From JAZDKP01 sp043802925 (GTDB lineage: Bacteria > Fibrobacterota > OXYB2-FULL-49-7 > JAEUSG01): a stretch of DNA of 35,468 nt. The stretch spans positions 1-35,468 of the forward strand of contig JAZDKP010000223.1 in assembly GCA_043802925.1 (NCBI GenBank), in the 5' to 3' direction. Every line of letters begins with the position of its first letter. Positions within the stretch are counted from its first letter, which is position 1. The notes under the pieces are model-generated. The model had not been told where the DNA came from and searched no databases. It saw nothing but the letters and a program-made list of their open reading frames with translations. This document shows, in pieces, positions 8,156 to 15,138 of this stretch. Both the position numbers and the translations under genes were made by a program.

Positions 8156-9339
8156 TTGAGCATCACCTGGATAATGTGCTCCCGGCGTGATATGCCCTGA
8201 ACCACCGCATCGGACGGCCGCCGGTCGAGTACCAGTGTGCAGCAGGCGGCCTGCTCGCCTTCAAAGATGGTGTTGTCCATTTCCTCGATATTGATGCCCT
8301 CACTCCTCAGCTCATGGAGCACGCCGGCCAGTACCCCCACGCGGTTGTAGTGGCGGATGACACAGGGGATGCCGGTGTGGCTTTTCCGCGGGTTGACCGC
8401 GTTGACCGGTTTTCCGGTCTCCATGAACACCTTGACAATACGAACCGTTTCCGCGGCAATGGCCTCCTCCGCCTGGTCCGTGGAGGCGCCGATGTGGGGG
8501 GTTGCGGCAACGGCCAGGCCCGCCAGTTCGCGGTCCGCAAACTCCGCCTCCCCATCCGCGGGCTCGTTTTCAAAGACATCGAGTGCGGCCCGTAACCCGT
8601 TGTTCCGCACGGCCGCCTTTAACGCAGCCGTGTCCACCACCTCGCTGCGTGACGTATTGATAAATATCGCGTTCTTTCGGAGCCGGGCGAAAAATTCCGC
8701 ACTCAGCAGGCCGCGGGTCGCGGACGACAACGCAAGGTGAACGCTCACAACATCCGCTTTTTCCGCGAGTTCGTCCAGCGTGGCGCAATACCCGATGTCC
8801 AGCGTCTTGGCCTTTTCGGGTGTCAGGCTCCTGGACCAGGCGATGACATTCATACCCAGTCCCTGCGCCCGTTGGGCCATGGCCGTACCGATACTCCCCA
8901 ACCCCACGATACCGAGTGTCCTGCCTTTAAGACCGCGCGCCTTGCCGTACTCTTTTTTCCGCCACTTCCCGGCCCGGAGGTCCGCCGTGGCATCGGGCAA
9001 ACGTCGATCCGCGGCAATGAGCAAGCCGAGGGCCAGTTCCGCCACCGCGTCAGTATTCTTTCCAGGGCAATTGGCCACATAAATGGCCTTTTCGCTGGCC
9101 GTGGCGAGGTCGATGGTATTCACACCCGCGCCCGCGCGGATAATAAGCGAGAGCGCGGCACCGGCCTCGATGGCCGCGGCAGTAACACGGGTGGAGCGGA
9201 CAATGAGGGCCTCAAAGCCCGGCAGCGCCGCGGGCAGCGTTTCAGGGGTCAATTCGGGGTTGAGCGTAATGTCGCAGCCGAGGGCCTGGAGGTCAATGAC
9301 CAGCTTGGCGGATACTTTATCGGCAACCAAAATCTTCAT
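8149..9339 (-). CDS. serA: D-3-phosphoglycerate dehydrogenase-like enzyme with ACT domain
   Basis: The 396-residue protein belongs to the D-2-hydroxyacid dehydrogenases. It has a substrate-domain N-terminus (IIRAGAGVNTIDL), the NAD fold with GLGSIG at 146-151, catalytic Arg231 in NTSRSEVVD, Glu259 in DVFENEP and His282 in TPHIGAST. A C-terminal ACT domain (about 320-396, GVLAGVLHELRSEGINIEEMDN) suggests amino-acid feedback. There is no extra substrate-binding domain as in the 520-residue type. The expected reaction is oxidation of 3-phosphoglycerate in serine synthesis. No serC or serB is nearby. NTSRSE differs from the usual NTARGG, so a related hydroxyacid is possible. An AGGG site lies 7 bases before ATG. 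Confidence 0.85.
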   Translation of the reverse strand: MKILVADKVSAKLVIDLQALGCDITLNPELTPETLPAALPGFEALIVRSTRVTAAAIEAGAALSLIIRAGAGVNTIDLATASEKAIYVANCPGKNTDAVAELALGLLIAADRRLPDATADLRAGKWRKKEYGKARGLKGRTLGIVGLGSIGTAMAQRAQGLGMNVIAWSRSLTPEKAKTLDIGYCATLDELAEKADVVSVHLALSSATRGLLSAEFFARLRKNAIFINTSRSEVVDTAALKAAVRNNGLRAALDVFENEPADGEAEFADRELAGLAVAATPHIGASTDQAEEAIAAETVRIVKVFMETGKPVNAVNPRKSHTGIPCVIRHYNRVGVLAGVLHELRSEGINIEEMDNTIFEGEQAACCTLVLDRRPSDAVVQGISRREHIIQVMLKC

Positions 9340-9366
9340 GGGAGGCCCTGTTTCAGAACAAACTGT

Positions 9367-9531
9367 TTACAGATGAAAATGTTCGAGCACTTTGTAGAGT
9401 ACGATGGCCGGCCAGAAGATAGCCTTGAAAAAACCCAACACCCCGGCCCAGAACCCAACGGCATGCTGGATGAAATAAACCGCTGCACCGATGAACCCCA
9501 TTCCATAAATCGCGCCGGACGTGTGTTCCAT
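9367..9531 (-). CDS. Small conserved membrane protein (54 aa)
   Basis: I choose the ATG at 9529-9531, which has a GGGG-type ribosome binding site about 6 bases upstream. A longer reading from 9645 would run through a terminator hairpin region and has an atypical N-terminus. The product starts MEHTSGAIYGMGFIGAAVYF and has two hydrophobic stretches (GAIYGMGFIGAAVYFI and GFWAGVLGFFKAIFWPAIVLY) before a short HFHL end. Very similar short proteins without a known function occur in many Gram-negative bacteria, as I recall. It is the first gene of the serA operon, 27 bases upstream of serA. It could associate with the membrane proteins encoded downstream. That is inference. Confidence 0.75.
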   Translation of the reverse strand: MEHTSGAIYGMGFIGAAVYFIQHAVGFWAGVLGFFKAIFWPAIVLYKVLEHFHL

Positions 9532-9547
9532 GATAAGCCCCTTTTTT

Positions 9548-9576
9548 TTTAAAAGATAGCCCTCCGTGGCGGTCAA
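9548..9576 (-). promoter_or_regulatory. Candidate promoter of the serA/terC operon
   Basis: On the minus strand TTGACC (9571-9576) and TTTAAA (9548-9553) are separated by 17 bases, upstream of the 54-residue gene. The implied leader is very short, with the G-rich ribosome binding site at its 5' end. No manganese-type (yybP-ykoY) riboswitch is visible despite the metal genes. Confidence 0.35.
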
Positions 9577-9624
9577 ATCAAGCAAAAGAGTGACCAACGG
9601 GTTTCTTCGTATTTTTCTGCTTGA

Positions 9625-9640
9625 GCCGGGCTCGCCCGGC
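9625..9640. other. Short perfect GC hairpin
   Basis: GCCGGG (9625-9630) pairs with CCCGGC (9635-9640) around a 4-base loop. It stands between the terminator at 9657-9682 and the promoter candidate of the serA operon. It has no T-run and may be a second stop signal or a protein site. Confidence 0.3.
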
Positions 9641-9656
9641 GTCACATCAACAGAAG

Positions 9657-9682
9657 AAAGCCGCCCTTTCGGACGGCTTTTT
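9657..9682 (-). terminator. Intrinsic terminator (probably bidirectional)
   Basis: AAAGCCGCCC (9657-9666) and GGACGGCTTT (9671-9680) form a 10-pair stem with one imperfect position and a TTTC loop. The imperfect position is a C/A mismatch on the plus strand and a permitted G-U on the minus strand. It begins only a few bases past the TAA of the minus-strand gene 9684-10079. The longer T-run is on the plus strand, so it may stop transcription both ways. Confidence 0.7.
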
Positions 9683-9683
9683 C

Positions 9684-10079
9684 TTATTTGGCGGCAGGCG
9701 GTTCGTAGGTTGGCATCAGTCCTGCCAAGGTATCAAAAAGAGGGGAACCGCTTTTTTCGGTATCGTCATTTGCTTTCAATGCGTCCAGTAATGCGGAGGC
9801 GGGGTCCGCCGAGGCAAGGCTGCTGTCCGTCGAATTTGTACCATACGGATTCTGCATTGCATCAAGGAGCGTTCCAAACATGTTCATCTGATTGGCCCCC
9901 AAAACAAGTTTCGCCTGTTCCTGGGTCAGTTTTCCGTCCTTGACAAGGTCGTTGACCGTGGTGTGGAGAACGGGGGGCAGAGAACCGGAAACGCTTCGTC
10001 GGGTGTATTTAGGGTAGGATTGGATTTCCTGAACCGTTGCGCTCAGGGCTTCGGAAGGTTTGATTTGTGAGGGTTCCAT
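9684..10079 (-). CDS. Hypothetical protein, 131 aa, soluble
   Basis: I do not recognise the family. The ATG at 10077-10079 is chosen because AAGGGG lies about 5 bases upstream. A longer reading to 10172 adds a poorly composed N-terminus with no site. The protein has no membrane segment or signal peptide. The middle (PPVLHTTVNDLVKDGKLTQEQAKLVLG) looks like a small helical hairpin of the EF-hand-like or anchor type but has no calcium loop. The C-terminal half is low in complexity and rich in Ala, Asp, Ser and Asn, ending LMPTYEPPAAK. It is monocistronic, with its own terminator directly after the stop. It is divergent from the regulator gene at 10279. Confidence 0.6.
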   Translation of the reverse strand: MEPSQIKPSEALSATVQEIQSYPKYTRRSVSGSLPPVLHTTVNDLVKDGKLTQEQAKLVLGANQMNMFGTLLDAMQNPYGTNSTDSSLASADPASALLDALKANDDTEKSGSPLFDTLAGLMPTYEPPAAK

Positions 10080-10197
10080 ATCATCCCCTTGGTTTATTCT
10101 TTGCGTACACTCTCCCATTTTAGTTATCGGCGGTTCCGTGGAAATACCTTTGTATAAAACAGCACCTTTCACGTTTTATATATATTAGGCAAAGCCA

Positions 10198-10221
10198 GTT
10201 CGATATTCTAGAATATCGAAC
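10198..10221. promoter_or_regulatory. Perfect 24-bp palindrome (operator 1)
   Basis: GTTCGATATTCT is followed immediately by its exact reverse complement AGAATATCGAAC. It lies 57 bases upstream of the regulator start at 10279. A related palindrome follows at 10227-10250 with a centre-to-centre distance of 29 bases, close to three helical turns. Confidence 0.8.
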
Positions 10222-10226
10222 ATTTA

Positions 10227-10250
10227 ATTCGCAATTCTTGAATCTCGAAT
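10227..10250. promoter_or_regulatory. Imperfect 24-bp palindrome (operator 2)
   Basis: ATTCGCAATTCT followed by TGAATCTCGAAT matches operator 1 at 17 of 24 positions. The shared core is TTCG, two free bases, ATTCT, one free base, GAAT, one free base, TCGAA. Half-site symmetry is 9 of 12. It overlaps the presumed -35 region, so occupancy should repress the regulator operon. Confidence 0.75.
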
Positions 10251-10257
10251 GTATATT
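10228..10257 (+). promoter_or_regulatory. Candidate promoter of the regulator/nucleotidyltransferase pair
   Basis: TATATT (10252-10257) is a good -10, with TTCGCA (10228-10233) as a weak -35 at 18 bases. Transcription would start near 10264, just before the AAAAAGGAG ribosome binding site, giving a very short leader. Operator 2 covers the whole -35 and spacer. Confidence 0.5.
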
Positions 10258-10278
10258 TAGTAAAAAGGAGCTGTATAT

Positions 10279-10815
10279 ATGATTATTAAGAAGAAACATC
10301 TGAGGCCGCAAGATGTTCTGATGGCGTTGGGTATTCTTTATAAAGGTAATAATGGCTGGAATTATCATACGATGAGTTCTTTTTTGGGAATCAGTCCTTC
10401 AACCTCTTTTGAATCGATTCCGATTCTTGTTTATGCAAATCTATTGATAAAAGAAAAGAACAGGCTGCTCTTGGAGAATTTCAAGGAAGTTCTTTTCTAT
10501 GGTTTGAAATTCTTCTTTCCGGTCAGGCCCGGGGAAGTTACAAGGGGCGTTCCGGCGCTCTCATCGGCCCCCTTTCTTTCAGGCATTATCAGTTCAACGG
10601 AAGCTTTTGTCTGGCCCTATGACAAAGGGACGCTGCAGGGGCAGTCAATCGTCCCTCTATGCAAATCCATTCCAAGAATATCGTTGGAAAACGAGGAACT
10701 TTGGAAGCTGTTTACTTTCACCGACTTCTTGAGATGCGGCAATGCGAGAGAGAAAATGCAGGCAAGGGAGTATTTTGAGAATCTCATGAGCAAATATGAG
10801 CAACAGCAATCTTGA
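10279..10815 (+). CDS. Winged-helix-type regulator paired with a nucleotidyltransferase
   Basis: The 178-residue protein starts LRPQDVLMALGILYKGNNGW and continues with a helix-turn-helix-like segment (MSSFLGISPSTSFESIPILVYANLL) to about residue 60. The rest has conserved-looking blocks: RGVPALSSAP, VWPYDKGTLQG and an amphipathic end. I recognise this layout from small MarR-like regulators encoded directly before AbiEii/DUF6036-type nucleotidyltransferases. I take it to be the antitoxin or regulator half of the pair. The ATG has an AAAAAGGAG site. The gene overlaps the next by 20 bases. Two matching palindromes upstream strongly suggest autoregulation. The family name is from memory and is moderately sure. 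Confidence 0.7.
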   Translation: MIIKKKHLRPQDVLMALGILYKGNNGWNYHTMSSFLGISPSTSFESIPILVYANLLIKEKNRLLLENFKEVLFYGLKFFFPVRPGEVTRGVPALSSAPFLSGIISSTEAFVWPYDKGTLQGQSIVPLCKSIPRISLENEELWKLFTFTDFLRCGNAREKMQAREYFENLMSKYEQQQS

Positions 10816-11500
10816 CAGACTCGAGAAGGTGGCGAAGGCACTCGGCCACTACAAAGACAAGGTTGTTTTTGTAGGAGGAGCGGTCTGCAGCCTCTATTTT
10901 CATGATCCGGGGGCACCCGGCTTTCGCGCCACCCTGGATGTTGACCTGACCATTGATATTACAACCCGCACGGAGTGGTATGCTTTTGAAGAAATCATAT
11001 CCAGGATGGGCTTTAAACATGACATAGGCGAGGAGGCCCCAATTTGCAGGAAGATATTAGAGGGCGTCAAGGTCGACATAATGCCTACCGAAGAAAGCGT
11101 CATCAACCTTAAATCCACTTGGTTCAAAGCGGGGTTCCACCGCGCGATTACAAAAGTCCTGCCCGGCGGCACAACAATTCAAATACTTTCTCTTCCCTAT
11201 TTCATCGCTTCCAAATTTGAAGCTTTTTTCGAGAGAAAATTAAATGAAAAGAAAAAGCCGGACTATTGGGCCAGCAGAGACCTTGAAGATATCATTAATG
11301 TGTTGGCGTACATCAAGGACGGTTCCGAACTGTTGTCCGGCTCCGGAATTCTGAAAAAGTCACTACTCCAATATTCCGAAACGGTTCTCGGCGAGAGCCG
11401 GATAAAAGAGATAATTCATGGGCATCTGAATTCAAAGGAGCCTTTATCGGTCAGTGAAAAGGTCTTCAACCATCTTTTATTGCTGAGCGCTCTTTCATAA
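10796..11500 (+). CDS. Nucleotidyltransferase-fold protein (AbiEii/DUF6036 type)
   Basis: The 234-residue protein has the pol-beta nucleotidyltransferase signature: V26-G-G-A-V-C-S32 after a first strand, then T46-L-D-V-D-L with Asp48 and Asp50 as the metal-binding pair. A third acidic strand could be VKVDIMP. The C-terminal half is helical (LSLPYFIASKFEAFFERK, then SRDLEDIINVLAYI), as in the AbiEii and MenT-like toxins, which transfer nucleotides to tRNA or proteins. The start lies inside the end of the regulator gene (20-base overlap), so expression is coupled. The target is unknown. A toxin-antitoxin or phage-defence role follows from family resemblance only. Confidence 0.72.
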   Translation: MSNSNLDRLEKVAKALGHYKDKVVFVGGAVCSLYFHDPGAPGFRATLDVDLTIDITTRTEWYAFEEIISRMGFKHDIGEEAPICRKILEGVKVDIMPTEESVINLKSTWFKAGFHRAITKVLPGGTTIQILSLPYFIASKFEAFFERKLNEKKKPDYWASRDLEDIINVLAYIKDGSELLSGSGILKKSLLQYSETVLGESRIKEIIHGHLNSKEPLSVSEKVFNHLLLLSALS

Positions 11501-11571
11501 ATCGAGATTTCCGCCCGCAATCAGGACTCCTCCTTTGTGCAACAAAATAAAAATCAGGATGTTATAAAGGC

Positions 11572-14500
11572 CTAGTATCTTGCCGGCCGGGCCGCGTCCG
11601 GCATGTCAATCAGGTCCCATCCGTCAAACGAAAACCCGATATTGAAATAAAGCATGGATGCGGCGTTGTCCTTCAATGGCTTGGTGAAAAAGTCCGTGAG
11701 GGAGGCGGCCGGGTCGTCGCGGTCGAGTATCTGGCTGTAGCGCAGAGTAAAGAAGAAGGGGTATCCGGGCGAAATGTAGTTTTCCATGCGCAACTCGAGC
11801 CCGAACCCGATGCGCGCCCGCGCGTCACGCAGCGTCTTCAGGTTGTCGACAAACCCGGTGGCCGCATCGTCGGGCAACGGGTCGTAGATGACGTGTTTGT
11901 CGCGTTCATCGTAATGGTACCCGCGGTCCGCGTTGATTTCTTCATATTGGCCGATGGCGCTGTCCAGCTGACGGCGCGTATCGAAATAGACCGGCTTCCG
12001 AGCCGTGTCCGCATTCACGGGCAGGCGGGCCATATACCCGCGGGTACCACGGACATTCCGCCCCTCCTTTGCATAGGCGTCAAGGTCCATGCGCCCGTTC
12101 TCGCTTGAATCGATACCCGACGACAGCCCGCCTTCCACGTAAGCCATACCATAGAGTTTATCGAACAAAAAGGGGCCGAGGCCTTTACGGATGCGGCGCG
12201 CAATGGGAAAGCGCAGGTGCGCCTCGGCGCGGGCCGTGTTGCGGCCCAGAAAGGCGAGGTAAGACTGGTTGGTGAGGAAAGGCATGCTCTTCATGAACAC
12301 GCCGGGATAGACAAAATTGTTGATGGGCCGGTCCGCGATGGAGACCTGCGCTTCGCCACCCACCGTCAGACGTGAGAGGAGAGGCAGGCCGCGGTCGTGG
12401 CGCAGGTCCGCACGAAGCCGCTGGTGCGAATCAAAGCGGTAGAGCGGGTGGAGCACACCACTGTTCGAGATTTCAAAGGACTCCAGCCACGAGCTGCCGT
12501 CCACGAGAATGCTGTCATGCAGGTAGTCCCACTTCATCTTGAAATAGGTGCCGCGCGGGTCAATGTAATCCTCCTGACGCCAGGGCGCCCCTTCGTTGGA
12601 CATCCGTAGAAAGGTCCAGAACACGCTCGGGTTCCACTCCTTGAAAAAGGTGTATTCGAGCGCAAAGTTCGGCGCGAGGTCGTAGAAATCGATGTTATGC
12701 CGGTTATGGATGAGCGCGAAATGGAGCTTGCGGAAGGGTGAAAACAGCTGGAAGCGCGCCTGGGCCGCGTATCGCTGGACGTCAACGACGTAGTTGTCGT
12801 TGGTGTACGCCCCCTTGGTGACGTCCCAGAACCGGTCGTTCTGGTGGATGAGAAACTTGTCCGCCTCAAACGAAAGCGTGGGCGTGAAGGATTTGTTCTC
12901 GTACAGGAGCATGAGGTCCTTGTCATAAGCCGGGTTGAAAAAGATGTGCTTCCCGTAATCGAGACCGACCCAGTCAATGCCCTGGCCGACCTCCATGAGC
13001 GCCATGATGATGAGGCTGTTCTTCTCGAGCGGGTCCGACAGCCAGAAAAGGCCGCCCGCCTTGAGTCCGCGCTTCCCCTCCGTGGCGCCGTAGTCCTTGG
13101 ACACCATCTCCTCGCCGATGATCATGGGCGAAAAGAGCGTGCGCGACAGGACCGGGAAATAGCGGCGGCTCTCCGTGAGCCCCGCACTTCCGGACATGGA
13201 CCATTTTTCCGGTTTCCGCACGGAATCCATGCGCAGGGTATCGACGGCCCGGTTTTCCGTCAGATAGATTGTGAACCCCGAGGAATCGAAGTTTGAATAG
13301 GCGATGCGCTGCCCGTCATGCGAAACAGCCGGGCCGAATGCGCCGCCCTTGACATTGGTGAGCCGTTCGATTTTGCGTGTCGCAAGGTCCAGGCGATAGA
13401 GGTTGAAGATGCCGGTGTAGTCCGCGGAAAAGACCACGGATTTTCCGTCGGGCGAAAAGTCCGGGTCGCGCTCGTCCGCGGGCGTAGTGACAAGAGGCGT
13501 AAACGCTCCATTCGTGTCAACCAAGCCGATATGACGGTTGGTGCCGTCGAAATAGGAAAAGACGACAAGGCTGTCGTTGGGCGAAAAACGCGGGGTGAAG
13601 ACGAGGAATTCGTTCGACTTGGATGAGTCCGATGAAAAAATTGTTTTCAGCTTATACGGATCATGACGTACACGTTCTATGTCAAACATGAACCGCGTCA
13701 ACATGCTTATCAGACGGGTTTCAACGATATTTTCATTCCGAATCAGAACCAGCGAGTATCTGTCTTTTTGTTTGCGCGTTCCAACAACAATCGATCCATT
13801 ATGGCTTGCAGACGCCTGGCGGATATGCTCGCCATACGTCAGACGATTCTGTATTTTGCTGACGCGCCGGCCGTTTACTTTTTTATCTGGAGACAATCCC
13901 AACAGAAGTCCATCAATTGTCTTGTCCTCCGGTATGGAATCCGTGACAACATCCACAAAGCCCGTATCAAGCAACGCGTCTGAACCTGGAAGGCAATACG
14001 TGACATATTTATCGTCTGAAGATAAAGAAAAGTAATCACTCGCGCCGGGGTAAACCGGTTTATACCTGTCTTTTATTTCTTTTATCGTATCGGAAAAGTC
14101 ATAATTTGAGAGCGCTCCTCGGCCGCCATCATTTTCTCCGTTGCTGATGAAAAAGAGCTTCCCATCCCCTTTGCCCCAGCGCGGGTTGAGGTTCCGGTAC
14201 CCCATGACCACGCTGCTGTCCGCGCAGAGCCGCTGGCCCTCCACGACCGTGCCCAGGCCCGCTTCCACCTTCGCGTATTTTTCCTTTTCCATTGCGGCCC
14301 AGCCATCGTATAATTGCCCCATGGAAACATTGAGCGCGCTTTTAACCGCCATGCCAAAGGTAAGGTTGACCGGTTTCTCCGCGGCGCGGCAAAGACGGAC
14401 AATGGCATCGTCCCCGTAGGTTTTCGCGATGTAACGCACCATGGAGTAGCCTTGATTGTAGGGTCCGCTCTCCATATCGATGCCCCGGCCCATAAAGAAG

Positions 14501-15138
14501 TTCATCTGCTCGAGGGGCAGCAGTTTATTGTTCAGCGTCTTCATGCGCATCATCATATCGCGGTGCGCATCCCACACATCAGAGCCACGCTGCTCGCTCT
14601 CGTACTGCGCCACGCCTTCGGCGAACCACATGGGAAAGATGTCGAACGAATAGACGGAGAAAAAGCCGGCCTGATTCTTTTCGTTGAAGTAATCAAAGTA
14701 ACCCAGCCGGATGTCCGGGATGTTGTAACGGGTCTTCTGCCCCGCCTGCATGGAGACCACATGCGCGAGTTCGTGGACCACCACGTCGCGCAGCCAGTGG
14801 TGCATGCCGCGGAGCTCCATCTCCTCGCCCGCAATCCAGACCTTGATGGCGTTGGCCGAGGCCCAGGCCCAGCCGTTACTGTAGTCCTCATCATAGACAA
14901 TGAGGTCGATTTTTTTAGGAAGCGAAAGGTCGTACTTCTCCGTGAGATAACCGTAGACTTCCTCGGCGATAGCCCCGGAAGCCTCCGCGTACTCCTTCAG
15001 ACCGCCGAGATAAATAAGATTGAAGTGGTCCGTTTCGGAGCGGTACCATTTTTCATGAGGCTTGTTATAATCGAGGGCATAGTCGGAATAGCCGGAGGCA
15101 AGGCGGAGAAAGAAAAGGACGAGTAGGACGGCTCTCAT
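11572..15138 (-). CDS. Secreted gluzincin peptidase with TolB-like repeats and C-terminal barrel
   Basis: This 1188-residue protein has a signal peptide (1-16) and then a peptidase-MA-like domain. HELAH (H122, E123, H126) binds zinc, and WFAEGVAQYE supplies the third ligand, E174. Residues about 310-700 form a propeller-like region with TolB/PD40 motifs (PRFSPNDSLVVFS, DPDFSPDGKSVVFSADY, GPAVSHDGQRIAYSNF). The last 450 residues alternate like outer-membrane strands and end near FNIGFSFDGWDLID, resembling surface-antigen barrels. It probably sits in the outer membrane with the protease facing outward or periplasmic. The start overlaps the upstream pseudo-M6 gene as ATGA. The stretch encoded by about 13630-14110 is visibly more AT-rich than the rest. 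Confidence 0.8.
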   Translation of the reverse strand: MRAVLLVLFFLRLASGYSDYALDYNKPHEKWYRSETDHFNLIYLGGLKEYAEASGAIAEEVYGYLTEKYDLSLPKKIDLIVYDEDYSNGWAWASANAIKVWIAGEEMELRGMHHWLRDVVVHELAHVVSMQAGQKTRYNIPDIRLGYFDYFNEKNQAGFFSVYSFDIFPMWFAEGVAQYESEQRGSDVWDAHRDMMMRMKTLNNKLLPLEQMNFFMGRGIDMESGPYNQGYSMVRYIAKTYGDDAIVRLCRAAEKPVNLTFGMAVKSALNVSMGQLYDGWAAMEKEKYAKVEAGLGTVVEGQRLCADSSVVMGYRNLNPRWGKGDGKLFFISNGENDGGRGALSNYDFSDTIKEIKDRYKPVYPGASDYFSLSSDDKYVTYCLPGSDALLDTGFVDVVTDSIPEDKTIDGLLLGLSPDKKVNGRRVSKIQNRLTYGEHIRQASASHNGSIVVGTRKQKDRYSLVLIRNENIVETRLISMLTRFMFDIERVRHDPYKLKTIFSSDSSKSNEFLVFTPRFSPNDSLVVFSYFDGTNRHIGLVDTNGAFTPLVTTPADERDPDFSPDGKSVVFSADYTGIFNLYRLDLATRKIERLTNVKGGAFGPAVSHDGQRIAYSNFDSSGFTIYLTENRAVDTLRMDSVRKPEKWSMSGSAGLTESRRYFPVLSRTLFSPMIIGEEMVSKDYGATEGKRGLKAGGLFWLSDPLEKNSLIIMALMEVGQGIDWVGLDYGKHIFFNPAYDKDLMLLYENKSFTPTLSFEADKFLIHQNDRFWDVTKGAYTNDNYVVDVQRYAAQARFQLFSPFRKLHFALIHNRHNIDFYDLAPNFALEYTFFKEWNPSVFWTFLRMSNEGAPWRQEDYIDPRGTYFKMKWDYLHDSILVDGSSWLESFEISNSGVLHPLYRFDSHQRLRADLRHDRGLPLLSRLTVGGEAQVSIADRPINNFVYPGVFMKSMPFLTNQSYLAFLGRNTARAEAHLRFPIARRIRKGLGPFLFDKLYGMAYVEGGLSSGIDSSENGRMDLDAYAKEGRNVRGTRGYMARLPVNADTARKPVYFDTRRQLDSAIGQYEEINADRGYHYDERDKHVIYDPLPDDAATGFVDNLKTLRDARARIGFGLELRMENYISPGYPFFFTLRYSQILDRDDPAASLTDFFTKPLKDNAASMLYFNIGFSFDGWDLIDMPDAARPARY

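Noticed and set aside
9532..9700. A manganese (yybP-ykoY) riboswitch before the TerC/Nramp operon
   Set aside because: Expected from gene content, but the conserved core sequences are not there, and the leader appears too short.
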